This document shows, piece by piece, positions 1 through 9,090 of a stretch of DNA of 64,000 bases. Within the stretch, counting starts at the first letter, position 1; every line of letters begins with the position of its first letter. The translations under genes were made by a program, and so were the position numbers. The notes under the pieces were generated by a model, which was not told the origin of the DNA, ran no database searches, and saw only the letters and a program-made list of their open reading frames with translations. This DNA is from Streptococcus porci DSM 23759. GTDB lineage: Bacteria > Bacillota > Bacilli > Lactobacillales > Streptococcaceae. Location of the stretch: the NCBI RefSeq assembly GCF_000423765.1, contig NZ_KE384090.1, positions 62,001-126,000 on the forward strand, written 5' to 3'.

Positions 1-81
1 CAGCAAGTGTTCCGCTAATTCTGGCAATGCAGCCTGAAAATCTGCCTTTGAAATGTCCTGCTGATTATCCCTCATCCACAT
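1..81 (-). CDS. McrC-like restriction subunit, N-terminus only (partial)
   Basis: The reading frame opens with ATG at 81-79 and stays open to the window edge (27 codons seen). It overlaps the 3' end of the McrB-like gene, and a GAGGAAG ribosome site lies just before the ATG inside that gene. A translationally coupled gene right after an McrB GTPase is usually mcrC, the nuclease subunit of the methylcytosine-dependent restriction enzyme. The visible residues are too few to recognise McrC itself, so the name rests on position. Confidence 0.5.
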   Translation of the reverse strand, partial: MWMRDNQQDISKADFQAALPELAEHLL

Positions 82-2002
82 GAGTTTCTTCCTCTAGTCT
101 ATCATAGGCTGCTTTTAATTCACTCAGGCGCTCTGCCTCCTCAAAAGTTCCCCGTAGGTATTCTTCCAAAAGGGGCTGCAAGTAGTCTTGCCAGAGAATC
201 TCATAATCATAGCCAAGTTCAGGCAATTTTAAAAAATAGGACGGTCCGATATGGTAGTTGCTATTTAGTTCTGGGGTATTTTCAATGGCCTGATTTAAGT
301 TTGTCAGTCTTGTTCTTGCTTCAGGAATTTGGTCATTGTCGAAGTTTTCGTTCTTTTCCCACATTACCATACTATCGGCCGCCTTTATCTCAACAAACCG
401 AAAGCGTCTGCGCATGGCAAAATCAAAACTATCAACGGAGCGGTCAATATCGTTCATGGTTCCGATAATATAGACATTCTCAGGAATATAAAACTTCTCC
501 TCCTCTTGGTGCATATTGGCGTACTGGGTCGAAACCGCCCCATCTTCTCCACGATAGCCTGGGTCAATCGAATAAAAGAGCTCGCCAAATATTTTAGAAA
601 TTTCCCCACGGTTGATTTCGTCGATGATGAAGACGAATTTTTTGTCAGAGGTGGTTTCAGTTGGTGGTACAAACTCTTTTAGACCAAATTTCTCTTTCAA
701 ATGATTCAGGATCGCTCTTCTATAATTATCAAATCCACCTTGTGGAACGCCCGGTTTTCCTTTATACAGATTGTAGCATTGGGCTTTGTTATAAAAGTTA
801 CTGGAGGTGTCTTTTTCTGTGACCCCTGTCATCTCCCCTCTTTCATAAGCTCGAAGGTGCATACTTTTCCCACGTAAAGAAGAAATTACATATGAATCGT
901 CTTCACCTACTTCGCTAACAGCTTCAAAGAAAGCTTTCCAAGCTTCCTCAAAGTTATCTTGACCGCCAGTTTGAGAGGCTATCTTAGCTTTTTCACAAAA
1001 GGTCTTAAATATTCCAGGTTTGATTTCAAATTTAATATCTCCAGAATCATCTTTTACAGGCCGCAACCCTTCCACAAAATCCGTGTAATCATAGGACGGA
1101 TGAAATTGAACAAAACCGATTTGTTCTTCATTTCCATCTGTCAATTCTCTTGCAATCTGTTTAGCTAAATAGGTTTTCCCAGTCCCTGGCGCACCGCGGA
1201 GAATGATGTTGTGGGAAAAAAGTAATTTGCTGCTCAAACTTGATTTCATCTGATGTTGTCCTTTTTCCTTGAGAAACTGCACATACTCCGAGGCAAAATT
1301 TGTGTATTTAAAGTTTGCAAAATTTGCTCTCTTTGTATTCTGTAAATTTCTTCTAGCTACTACTTTACTGAGCTCTTTTTTATATTTCTGACAGGTTTCC
1401 ATAATCTGTTTATGGATGACTAGAAAATCTGAATCATAGAGAGAGAATAGATTTTCAGGAAAGCTTTGGATAAGTTCCTTTTCCCATTCCGTTAAAGACT
1501 CAATCTCAAGCAACAAATCCTTTATCGGAGTAATCCGAAGGGTCTCGTCTTGGAAAAATTCGCCCTTTAGCCAAGAAATTTTAGAGTCAACAGCTATCCA
1601 ACCTGTTTTCCCTTTCTCCTTCTTCGTTTTTTCGACCCAGCTTCTAAACTCTAGCTCATTAAGCTCTGCTAGGGTTATCACCCCTCTTCTAACCCCTTCA
1701 TAGGATTTACCTATCATGGATAAGGCAACTGGGAGTTTTTCTTCAGTTTCTATGATGTAGTCGGCATCTATTGGCCAGCCATTCGTTTTGGGGGCGATTT
1801 TAAAATATTGCTTGTCTTCCTCCGATAAGAACCTAGATAGAACCGATATAGTTATACCGCCTCGACTCTTCTGTACCTGAACAAAGTTTTGGTCTACCCC
1901 TTTCATATTTCTAACACGGAAAGCGGTATAGCCTTTCGTTTCATGCTGCTTGGCTTCTGGAAATACTTCTTTTATCTTACTCAGTACAACTTCTTTGTTC
2001 AT
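65..2002 (-). CDS. mcrB: McrB-like AAA+ GTPase of a modification-dependent restriction system
   Basis: This is a 645-residue motor subunit of a two-gene McrBC-type restriction system, which in the family binds methylated DNA and drives McrC cleavage by GTP hydrolysis. The AAA+ core is clear: Walker A GAPGTGKT near residue 270, Walker B FIIDEINRGE near 455, and the McrB-typical GTMNDIDRS sensor followed by FDFAMRRRF near 517. The first 250 residues have no McrB core motif and are probably the target-recognition region, which varies widely in this family. A GGAAG ribosome site precedes the start. The next gene overlaps its end, as expected for mcrBC. The methylation context recognised cannot be told from sequence. 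Confidence 0.85.
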   Translation of the reverse strand: MNKEVVLSKIKEVFPEAKQHETKGYTAFRVRNMKGVDQNFVQVQKSRGGITISVLSRFLSEEDKQYFKIAPKTNGWPIDADYIIETEEKLPVALSMIGKSYEGVRRGVITLAELNELEFRSWVEKTKKEKGKTGWIAVDSKISWLKGEFFQDETLRITPIKDLLLEIESLTEWEKELIQSFPENLFSLYDSDFLVIHKQIMETCQKYKKELSKVVARRNLQNTKRANFANFKYTNFASEYVQFLKEKGQHQMKSSLSSKLLFSHNIILRGAPGTGKTYLAKQIARELTDGNEEQIGFVQFHPSYDYTDFVEGLRPVKDDSGDIKFEIKPGIFKTFCEKAKIASQTGGQDNFEEAWKAFFEAVSEVGEDDSYVISSLRGKSMHLRAYERGEMTGVTEKDTSSNFYNKAQCYNLYKGKPGVPQGGFDNYRRAILNHLKEKFGLKEFVPPTETTSDKKFVFIIDEINRGEISKIFGELFYSIDPGYRGEDGAVSTQYANMHQEEEKFYIPENVYIIGTMNDIDRSVDSFDFAMRRRFRFVEIKAADSMVMWEKNENFDNDQIPEARTRLTNLNQAIENTPELNSNYHIGPSYFLKLPELGYDYEILWQDYLQPLLEEYLRGTFEEAERLSELKAAYDRLEEETHVDEG

Positions 2003-2033
2003 TCATTTCTTCCTTTCATCTGTTTTTGCTACT

Positions 2034-2074
2034 AAAAAAGTTCCTACTATGTCATTATATCATAGTAGGAACTT
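2034..2074 (-). terminator. Intrinsic terminator of trhO
   Basis: A 14-bp perfect stem (2038-2051 with 2061-2074) has a 9-nt loop and is followed on the minus strand by six U. The loop itself contains a TATAAT on the minus strand. Confidence 0.85.
2054..2062 (-). promoter_or_regulatory. Candidate extended -10 for mcrB inside the terminator loop
   Basis: The minus strand reads TGATATAAT across the terminator loop, an extended -10 about 50 nt before the mcrB start. No good -35 is visible, which is tolerable for an extended -10. It is the only promoter-like element in the 88-bp gap. Inferred. Confidence 0.4.
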
Positions 2075-2090
2075 GATAATCTCTTCTATT

Positions 2091-3071
2091 TTACACCAAA
2101 ACCGGCAAGGTTTCCCCAATTGCTTCCAAGCGTTCTGCCCATTCTTGGTGGGTTAAGCTATTTTCAGTGATGTAACGGTTGCGTTCGTGGGCACGGCATT
2201 CTGTTGAACAGCCGCGGACATATTTGGCTTCATTTTCTTCTGAGGTCAGGATGCGGCGGTTACAGAAGGGGTTGCCACAGTTGACATAGCGCTCACAAGG
2301 TGTGCCGTCAAACCAGTCCTTCCCTACGACAACAGGGTCAACATGGTTGACATCGACTGCAATTCGCTCGTCGAAAACATACATCTTGCCATCCCACAGT
2401 TCGCCACGGACCTCTGGGTCTTTTCCATAAGTCGCGATACCGCCATGAAGCTGGCCGACATCCTTGTAGCCTTCACGCACCATCCAGCCTGAGAATTTTT
2501 CACAACGAACACCACCAGTACAGTAAACAACCACACGTTTCTCCATGAATTTTTCCTTGTTGTCACGGACCCATTGTGGCAATTCGCGGAAGTTACGGAT
2601 GTCTGGGCGAATGGCTCCGCGGAAATGACCAAGGTCATACTCATAGTCATTGCGTGTATCAAGAACGATCGTATTTTCGTCAAGCAGAGCTTCTTTGAAT
2701 TGTTTTGGGGTTAAATATTCACCTGTCGTTTCGAGTGGATTGATGTCACTATCGAAGTTATTGTCTTCAAGGCCAAGGTGAACAATTTCTTTCTTGTAGC
2801 GAACAAACATTTTCTTGAAAGCATCGCGTGGCTCTTCATCACATTTGAACCAAAGGTCCGCAAAACGTTCATCCGAATGAACCCAGTCCATATACTTCTG
2901 AGTCGTTTCATAGTCCCCAGAAACTGTCCCATTTATCCCCTCGTCTGCAATCAAGATACGACCTTTTAGACCGATAGACTTACAATAGGCTAGATGCTCT
3001 GCAGCATATTCCTTAGCATTTTCAATGGGAACATATTTATAGTAAAGCAAGACGCGAATCTCGTTTGTCAT
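2091..3071 (-). CDS. trhO: tRNA uridine(34) hydroxylase TrhO (rhodanese family)
   Basis: TrhO (formerly YceA) hydroxylates uridine 34 of certain tRNAs, giving 5-hydroxyuridine independently of prephenate. The product is about 326 residues: an N-terminal ferredoxin-like part, a rhodanese domain with the active-site loop CTGGVRC at about 184-190, and a cysteine-rich C-terminus (CGNPFCNRR and GCSTEC) typical of the longer Gram-positive form. The ATG at 3071 is preferred over an upstream in-frame ATG because GAGGAGAAAAAT sits directly before it. The gene diverges from ald and ends in a strong terminator. Confidence 0.9.
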   Translation of the reverse strand: MTNEIRVLLYYKYVPIENAKEYAAEHLAYCKSIGLKGRILIADEGINGTVSGDYETTQKYMDWVHSDERFADLWFKCDEEPRDAFKKMFVRYKKEIVHLGLEDNNFDSDINPLETTGEYLTPKQFKEALLDENTIVLDTRNDYEYDLGHFRGAIRPDIRNFRELPQWVRDNKEKFMEKRVVVYCTGGVRCEKFSGWMVREGYKDVGQLHGGIATYGKDPEVRGELWDGKMYVFDERIAVDVNHVDPVVVGKDWFDGTPCERYVNCGNPFCNRRILTSEENEAKYVRGCSTECRAHERNRYITENSLTHQEWAERLEAIGETLPVLV

Positions 3072-3177
3072 ATTTTTCTCCTCGTACAATTTCATTAGAT
3101 TTCCATTTTACCTTGCTTTGTCTTTCTCTCCAAGGTTTTTGCTTGTGGCTTTTTTCACAAAAAAGCTATGCTCTTTC

Positions 3178-3206
3178 TTTTCAAGAAAACGTTTTTATGG
3201 TAAACT
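3178..3206 (+). promoter_or_regulatory. ald promoter with embedded cre-like site
   Basis: TTTTCA (3178-3183) and TAAACT (3201-3206, preceded by TGG) are 17 bp apart. The spacer holds AGAAAACGTTTTTA (3184-3197), matching 12 of 14 positions of the CcpA consensus TGWAARCGYTWWCA with a perfect AAAACGTTTT core. A regulator bound there would block RNA polymerase, suggesting carbon catabolite repression. Inferred from pattern only. Confidence 0.5.
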
Positions 3207-3244
3207 GTAGAAACCATAAGCTTTTACAAAAGAGAGGATTTTAT

Positions 3245-4342
3245 ATGATTATTGGTGTCCCAAAGGAAATTAAAAATAACGAAAACCGTGTCGGCATCAC
3301 ACCTGCTGGTGTGCTCAGCTTTGTCCAAGCTGGGCATACTGTCTGGATTGAAAAGGGAGCTGGACTTGGCTCTGGATTTACCGATGCTGAATATGAAGCT
3401 CAAGGCGCTATCTTGAAAGAAACAGCTGCTGAGACTTGGGCTGCTGATATGGTCCTGAAAGTTAAGGAACCGTTATCTTCTGAATACCAATATTTCCGCT
3501 CAGGACTCCTCCTCTTCACCTACTTGCACCTAGCGCCAGCACCAGAGTTGACTCAGGCTCTTCTTGATGGGGATGTGATTGCCATTGGCTACGAGACCGT
3601 AGTCGATCATGGAACGCTTCCGCTTCTAAACCCTATGAGTGAAGTAGCTGGTCGCATGGCAACACAGCTCGGTGCCCAATTCCTCACAAAAATCGAAGGT
3701 GGCTCTGGTATCCTACTTGGTGGTGTGCCTGGAGTTAAAAAAGGTCATGTTGTCATCATTGGTGGCGGAAACGTCGGTGTCAATGCTGCGCAGATGGCGG
3801 TTGGACTGGGCGCAAATGTGACCATTTTGGACATCAATCCCAAACGCCTTGCCGAGCTAGACAGTCATTTTGATGGCAAGGTTCAAACCCTCATGTCAAA
3901 TCCTTTCAACATTGCAGAAAGTGTGAAGGAAGCTGACCTCCTTATCGGAGCTGTACTCATTCCGGGCGCACGCGCTCCAAAATTAGTGACTAAAGACATG
4001 GTGGCTACAATGAAACCTGGTTCAGTCATCATCGACGTTGCTGTTGATCAGGGAGGGATCATTGAGACCGCTGACCGCGTGACGACTCACGACGATCCAA
4101 CTTATCTGGTCGATGGCGTGGTTCACTATGCCGTTGCCAATATGCCAGGAGCTGTGGCACGTACTTCCACTCAAGCACTTACCAACGCCACTCTCCCTTA
4201 CGCCCTTGAACTGGCCAACAAAGGCACTGACAAGGCTATTTCTGAAAGCACCGCTTTGCGCACAGGACTTAATATCTACCGTGGCACAGTAACCAATAAA
4301 GCCGTTGCAAATTCACTAAACCTTGATTACACCGATATCTAA
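3245..4342 (+). CDS. ald: Alanine dehydrogenase
   Basis: This cytoplasmic enzyme interconverts L-alanine and pyruvate plus ammonia using NAD. The 365-residue product begins [17 protein letters not shown], the N-terminal signature of the alanine dehydrogenase/transhydrogenase family. The NAD-binding Rossmann motif [13 protein letters not shown] lies near residue 170. The ATG at 3245, after AGAGAGGA, is chosen over the longer open frame from 3065 because family alignment starts here. It is a single-gene unit with its own promoter and terminator. Length is close to the usual 370. Confidence 0.93.
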   Translation: MIIGVPKEIKNNENRVGITPAGVLSFVQAGHTVWIEKGAGLGSGFTDAEYEAQGAILKETAAETWAADMVLKVKEPLSSEYQYFRSGLLLFTYLHLAPAPELTQALLDGDVIAIGYETVVDHGTLPLLNPMSEVAGRMATQLGAQFLTKIEGGSGILLGGVPGVKKGHVVIIGGGNVGVNAAQMAVGLGANVTILDINPKRLAELDSHFDGKVQTLMSNPFNIAESVKEADLLIGAVLIPGARAPKLVTKDMVATMKPGSVIIDVAVDQGGIIETADRVTTHDDPTYLVDGVVHYAVANMPGAVARTSTQALTNATLPYALELANKGTDKAISESTALRTGLNIYRGTVTNKAVANSLNLDYTDI

Positions 4343-4346
4343 TTGG

Positions 4347-4371
4347 AAGCAGACCTCGTGTCTGCTTTTTT
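4347..4371 (+). terminator. Intrinsic terminator of ald
   Basis: An 8-bp stem AAGCAGAC/GTCTGCTT with a 5-nt loop is followed by a T run, immediately after the ald stop codon. Confidence 0.85.
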
Positions 4372-4458
4372 GACTGTGAGAAAAAGCAGAGCAGATATTT
4401 TCGATTTCTTCCTCGCTTGTGGTATAGTAAAGGCAGAGAAATCCCAAGGAGATACCAC

Positions 4459-4764
4459 ATGACTTACGAACTCTGCCTAGAATATGGCACCTACCCTCTA
4501 ACACCGCAAGATGCCTATGCTGATGACCGCAAGGCCATCCCTGATTTTATCAAAGATGACCAAGAACTTCTGGCAACATTAGAGGAAATGAACAACCTCT
4601 TCCACCAACTCTTTTTGACCATCGAATGCCAGTTCCATTACATAGGGTCAGAATATCCAGAAAAAATAGCCAAAATCAAGGAACTTTATGAAAAGGTTTC
4701 ACAGACATTGCTAGACAAGTATCCAGACCAAGACATTTCTATAGAACATTTCGTACTGCATTAA
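4459..4764 (+). CDS. Small conserved-looking protein of unknown function
   Basis: A 101-residue soluble acidic protein that I do not recognise. It is predicted largely helical (LLATLEEMNNLFHQLF, then a second helix with KIKELYEKVSQTLLDKY) and has no signal peptide or membrane segment. The start at 4459 follows a strong CAAGGAG site. The gene has a TATAGT -10-like element about 35 nt upstream and a terminator directly after the stop, so it looks like a genuine monocistronic gene. Confidence 0.75.
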   Translation: MTYELCLEYGTYPLTPQDAYADDRKAIPDFIKDDQELLATLEEMNNLFHQLFLTIECQFHYIGSEYPEKIAKIKELYEKVSQTLLDKYPDQDISIEHFVLH

Positions 4765-4793
4765 AAAATCGTCCCAAAGGACGATTTTTTTTT
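4763..4793. terminator. Bidirectional terminator between the small gene and rexA
   Basis: The stem AAAATCGTCC/GGACGATTTT has a CAAA loop and U-rich tails on both strands, so it can end both the plus-strand small gene and the minus-strand rexBA operon. Confidence 0.85.
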
Positions 4794-4811
4794 GCTGTCA
4801 ATCAAAAGATT

Positions 4812-7800
4812 TCAGGGAATGTTAACCACCTCAAACTCCTCACCACCAAGCAAGACAAGGTATTTTTCAACTTTAGCAATACCATAAGATTGGCTGAGAG
4901 CTTGGGCATAGAGTGACATTTGATTCTGGTAGCGTTGGACAATGGTTTGGCTGTCTGTGAACTTGTCCGTCTTATAATCAAAGAGAACGATATGATCCTC
5001 ATAAAGGAGATATCCGTCGATAATTCCGCGGACAACAAAGTCCTCACCACTGACTTTATCCTGGGTCAGCATGGCAAATGGCGCCTCACGATAGACTTTA
5101 TCTGTGTTTTTAAGAATTTCCTGTCCCAACTCTGTCTCAAAAAAGCTCAGAATGTTATCAATAGTAATCTTAGACTTGACATCCTTATCTGCTTGGACAG
5201 CTTGCAGAGCTGATAGGACTGTTTTTTCAGTAACAGGTTGACTTAAGTCTAGACGCTGCATGAGCTCGTGGGTGGCGGATCCCACCGCAGCGGCTGTCTG
5301 AATGGGCGAATCTCCAAAGTCTGGCAAGTCAAAGGTTATCTTGTTCCGTTTCGTCTCAGCGCTAGCTTTTTCCATAACCTCTAAACCCTCAGTATCCATG
5401 ACTGGTTCATAGAAATGCTTGATTTGGCTAGGTGTTCTCAAGGTCGGTAGGTCAATGGCGGAGCGATATCGGCGATTTAACTCATCCACAGACTCTAGAA
5501 CTTCTAGAGCTTTTTCGATTTCTGCAGACTGGCGGTTATCTGTCAGGTCATCTGGCTTAATGATTTCATCCATCACTATTGAGCCTATCTTATCAACGGT
5601 TAGCTCCGTTTGATCAATATAAACCACCTCAAAAGCCAAGTCTCGCTTGCCAAAAGCCGCCTCTACCGCCAGGAACCAATCTTGAAACGTTGAGATTTCT
5701 TCGCGTAATTTAGCAGGTAGAAAGCCATTTTTTGAATCCCCATCGTATTTGTTGCTCAATTTTTCCTGACTACCTTTACCGACCAGGTAAAGGCGATTTT
5801 CAGCACGAGTCATACCGACATAGAGCAGGCGCATGAGTTCAGACAGAGCAGCGATTTTTTCCACTTTTTTATTGGATTGAAAAGGTAACGTATCCAGCTT
5901 GACCTGAACTTTTGGTAAGGTCGTCTCTGGGTAATCCTCTTTCATATCTGCCAAATACTTAATGCCTATCCCCTTATCTCGGTTGAGAATCATGTCCTGA
6001 TACTGGTCGCTTGTCTGAGCATTGAAAAAAGATTTATCCGCTCCCAAAATAAAGACATACTTAAACTCCAAACCCTTTGATTTGTGAATGGTCATCAGTT
6101 GAACGGCATCTTTAGGCGGAGCGACTTCTACATCAGCTAGGTCATTGTCATTCGCTAAAATGCGATCAATCATGGTGATAAACCGCGGTAACCCTTTGAA
6201 CCCTGATTTTTCATAGGCGTGAGCTCGCAGAGCTAGGGCATAGAGATTGGCTTGACGTTGCTCTGCACGAGGCAAAGCTCCTACATAATCATAATAAAAC
6301 CGATCATTGTAAATAGTCCAAATCAACTCATAAAGCGCAAGCTTTTTAGCTAAAGACCTCCAAGAAAGAAAAGTATCCATAAAGATATCCAATTTCTGCT
6401 TGAGAGATTCTGTCACTAAATCTGTATGGGCACCACTTCTGCTATGCGCTAACTCCAACTTGTCATAAAAATCACCATGCTTTGCCTGAATAGCAATCCG
6501 AGCCAGGTCATCTTCATGAAATTGGAACATAGGCGACCTCAGGAGGGCGACCAGAGCGTAATCATCCAGCGGATTGTTGATGGCGCGCAGGGTATCCAGC
6601 ATAATCATAACCTCAAGGGACTGGAGGTAATTGCTTTGACCACCATCATTCACCAAGGGAATCCCCTGCTCTTCAAAGGCAGAAAGCAGAAGGTCATTGC
6701 GGGTGCGGGATTTCACCAATAGGGTTATGTCTTTAAAGGGAACTTTTTCTTCATTGTGGAGGCGAATAATTTCCTTGATAACGATAGCAATTTCTCCCTG
6801 TGAAACACTGCTTTCGTCAGTCTCATCATCGACCTCTCTATTATCAGTGTTATAGATGAGTAGTTGCGTTTTATTATCAGGGTGGACTTCTTTTTGTTTA
6901 TCTGAACCAGCTACTAATAGGTGGAGCTCATCATAGCGAATATCTCCCACTTCCTCATCCATGAGATGACTAAAGAGGTCGTTGGTTGAAGACAATACCT
7001 CTGAGCTGGAACGGAAATTTTCTTTGAGCAAAATCAATTTACCTGCGTCAGCATTTTCCTGAAAAAGTTTAAACTTCTGGTTGAAAATCTGGGGATCTGC
7101 CTGACGGAAACGATAGATGGATTGCTTGATATCTCCCACCATAAAGCGATTGCGACCGTTTGACAAGAGCTCAAGCATACGCTCTTGGATATGGCTGTTA
7201 TCCTGATACTCATCGACCATAACTTCGTGAAAATGCTCTTGGTAAGCACTTGCCACCTCTGGAAATTCCTCCAAAATTTGGATAGCAAAGTGGGCAATAT
7301 CATGGAACTCAAAGGCATTTTCCTGAATTTTTGCCTGCAAATACTGGTTGGAAAAATCAGTCACAAAATCTCGAAGTAATTCTAGAAGCGGTAGACTTTC
7401 AGGTTGATATCTCACCAAAAGATTGACTTCCATCAAAGCCCTCTTAGCAGATAGAAAAGGGGCTAAAACATTGGGACGCTCTTGATTATATTCCTTGGAA
7501 AAAAGTTTAAGTTCCTCATCTTTAGACGAGCCGATGCGCATCGTCAACTGACCCGACAACCCCGAAATTTTCTCTAAAAAGTCTATCAGTTGCTCCTGCG
7601 AAGCCATGACATCAAAAGTGCCGAGATGCCCTAAAAGTTCCTCCACTGCCGACAGATATTTGTAGGATTTTTGAAATTCCTTAGTTACCGTTTCATAGTG
7701 ATGTTTGAAAAAAGCTTGCGCCTCAGAGATAGCTTTACCCAAGACCGCTGGTGCAGTAAAGTCTGCCAAATAAAGATCTGCCTGTTCTGCTATGGGGACC

Positions 7801-8480
7801 TGATTAGCAGATAAAAAGTTTTCAGAAAGCCACTTTTTAGGGGAGCTGGTCGCCTGACTAAAGAAATAAATGTGATAAACCAGGTCACGAAATTTCTGAC
7901 TGGATTTGCTGGTGCCAGAAAAATTTTTCACCAAACGCTTAAAGGCCTCACTATCTTTTCCCGTCATATAGTCCGTAAAGAGATCAGCGTACACCTCATT
8001 ACGAAGCAATGCTTGTTCTGAAGCATCAGCCATGATACGAAAAATAGGAGACAAGCCCAAAAGATAACCATGCTGACTGACCAATTTCTGCGTGAAAGCA
8101 TCCATGGTACCAATATCAGCAGTTGGCAAAAGGGCTAATTGTTCAGATAGATATACCTTGGTCTCCTCATCAGTCGTCTCCTGCAAAAGCTCCATCAATC
8201 CAGTCTGCAAGCGTTCTTTCAATTCGCCGGCCGCCTTGACCGTGAAAGTAGAGATAAAGAGCCTATCAACAGACACGCCACGGCTAATCATGTCCAAAAT
8301 GCGGCGCACCATGACAAAGGTCTTACCAGAACCAGCTGACGCCGAGACAAGGATATTATTTCCATTGCTATAAATGGCTTCAATCTGCTCTGGCGTTAGT
8401 TTTCGAGTTTTGTCAGAAGCCACTTCTTCTGCCACACGCGCAGCAATCTCTTCAGGAGTTAAAAATGCTTCAGTCCTCAT
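4812..8480 (-). CDS. rexA: ATP-dependent helicase/nuclease subunit A (RexA/AddA)
   Basis: RexA is the helicase-nuclease subunit of RexAB/AddAB, which resects double-strand breaks for RecA loading and recognises Chi. The product of about 1,222 residues shows UvrD-type motifs: Walker [10 protein letters not shown] near 48-55, the DEYQD Walker B near 428, [13 protein letters not shown], and [17 protein letters not shown]. The C-terminal RecB-family nuclease has FDYKTDKF near 1165. Of two adjacent ATG codons the second (8480) sits better behind the GGAGG; the first (8483) is possible. It overlaps the DUF1349 gene, so translation is probably coupled. Confidence 0.95.
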   Translation of the reverse strand: MRTEAFLTPEEIAARVAEEVASDKTRKLTPEQIEAIYSNGNNILVSASAGSGKTFVMVRRILDMISRGVSVDRLFISTFTVKAAGELKERLQTGLMELLQETTDEETKVYLSEQLALLPTADIGTMDAFTQKLVSQHGYLLGLSPIFRIMADASEQALLRNEVYADLFTDYMTGKDSEAFKRLVKNFSGTSKSSQKFRDLVYHIYFFSQATSSPKKWLSENFLSANQVPIAEQADLYLADFTAPAVLGKAISEAQAFFKHHYETVTKEFQKSYKYLSAVEELLGHLGTFDVMASQEQLIDFLEKISGLSGQLTMRIGSSKDEELKLFSKEYNQERPNVLAPFLSAKRALMEVNLLVRYQPESLPLLELLRDFVTDFSNQYLQAKIQENAFEFHDIAHFAIQILEEFPEVASAYQEHFHEVMVDEYQDNSHIQERMLELLSNGRNRFMVGDIKQSIYRFRQADPQIFNQKFKLFQENADAGKLILLKENFRSSSEVLSSTNDLFSHLMDEEVGDIRYDELHLLVAGSDKQKEVHPDNKTQLLIYNTDNREVDDETDESSVSQGEIAIVIKEIIRLHNEEKVPFKDITLLVKSRTRNDLLLSAFEEQGIPLVNDGGQSNYLQSLEVMIMLDTLRAINNPLDDYALVALLRSPMFQFHEDDLARIAIQAKHGDFYDKLELAHSRSGAHTDLVTESLKQKLDIFMDTFLSWRSLAKKLALYELIWTIYNDRFYYDYVGALPRAEQRQANLYALALRAHAYEKSGFKGLPRFITMIDRILANDNDLADVEVAPPKDAVQLMTIHKSKGLEFKYVFILGADKSFFNAQTSDQYQDMILNRDKGIGIKYLADMKEDYPETTLPKVQVKLDTLPFQSNKKVEKIAALSELMRLLYVGMTRAENRLYLVGKGSQEKLSNKYDGDSKNGFLPAKLREEISTFQDWFLAVEAAFGKRDLAFEVVYIDQTELTVDKIGSIVMDEIIKPDDLTDNRQSAEIEKALEVLESVDELNRRYRSAIDLPTLRTPSQIKHFYEPVMDTEGLEVMEKASAETKRNKITFDLPDFGDSPIQTAAAVGSATHELMQRLDLSQPVTEKTVLSALQAVQADKDVKSKITIDNILSFFETELGQEILKNTDKVYREAPFAMLTQDKVSGEDFVVRGIIDGYLLYEDHIVLFDYKTDKFTDSQTIVQRYQNQMSLYAQALSQSYGIAKVEKYLVLLGGEEFEVVNIP

Positions 8481-9090
8481 CATCTCCTCCTATGTCAGGT
8501 TGCTGACCGTCGTGTGCTGCCCATTGACAGTCCAGAAGGGCAAAGTTTGAAAAATGTGCAGTAAAAGAGGAGTCCTCAGGCGAGCAAGCGTAGACACCAA
8601 AACGGATTTTCCCCTGAGCTTTTGCCATGTGACAAATCCTCATCTGATGAAAGGTCACCCCATCCAGAGAATTTTCGATACAAAAATCATCCTCACGGCG
8701 ACTAAATCGATACCACATCACCTTTTGCGACGTCTGAATCTCCGTCGTAGCCCAATCCGAATAGCCAAAATTGGTGACCACGCTGCCTAAGTGCTGAAAA
8801 CTCTCATTTTCATATTCTACCGAAGCTTTAAGCCAATTATCACTATCCAGATACATAACAATCCCACATTGGTCAAAGCGTTGATGGGCCTCAGAAAAGT
8901 CTGTCTTAACCACAAAAGAAAAGAAATTTTCCTCTGTCTCCATCTGAAGCACAGGAGCATTATCATTTCGAAAATGGTAGTAAGTCCGTTGCCACAAATC
9001 GGTATGACTTTCCGTTGTCACTTTGAGCCCTTCTTCTGAAATCTCATAAGCCTTTGGCTCTCTGAGCCAAGTCCAATTTTTAATGTTCAT
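8470..9090 (-). CDS. DUF1349 concanavalin-like protein encoded between rexB and rexA
   Basis: The 206-residue soluble protein reads as a DUF1349 / YesU-like concanavalin-A-fold protein: [18 protein letters not shown] at the start, then [31 protein letters not shown], and a Gly-rich beta-strand pattern near the end. Family members lack a firm biochemical function, though some may bind carbohydrate. The start at 9090 follows GGAGAGAAAGAAG. It overlaps rexB by 11 nt and rexA by about 11-14 nt, so all three must be co-transcribed. Its link to DNA repair is unknown and may be only positional. Confidence 0.85.
   Translation of the reverse strand: MNIKNWTWLREPKAYEISEEGLKVTTESHTDLWQRTYYHFRNDNAPVLQMETEENFFSFVVKTDFSEAHQRFDQCGIVMYLDSDNWLKASVEYENESFQHLGSVVTNFGYSDWATTEIQTSQKVMWYRFSRREDDFCIENSLDGVTFHQMRICHMAKAQGKIRFGVYACSPEDSSFTAHFSNFALLDCQWAAHDGQQPDIGGDDED

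Noticed and set aside
3065..3244. 60-residue N-terminal extension of alanine dehydrogenase
   Set aside because: It would run through the promoter and cre-like site, and the family start and ribosome site are at 3245.
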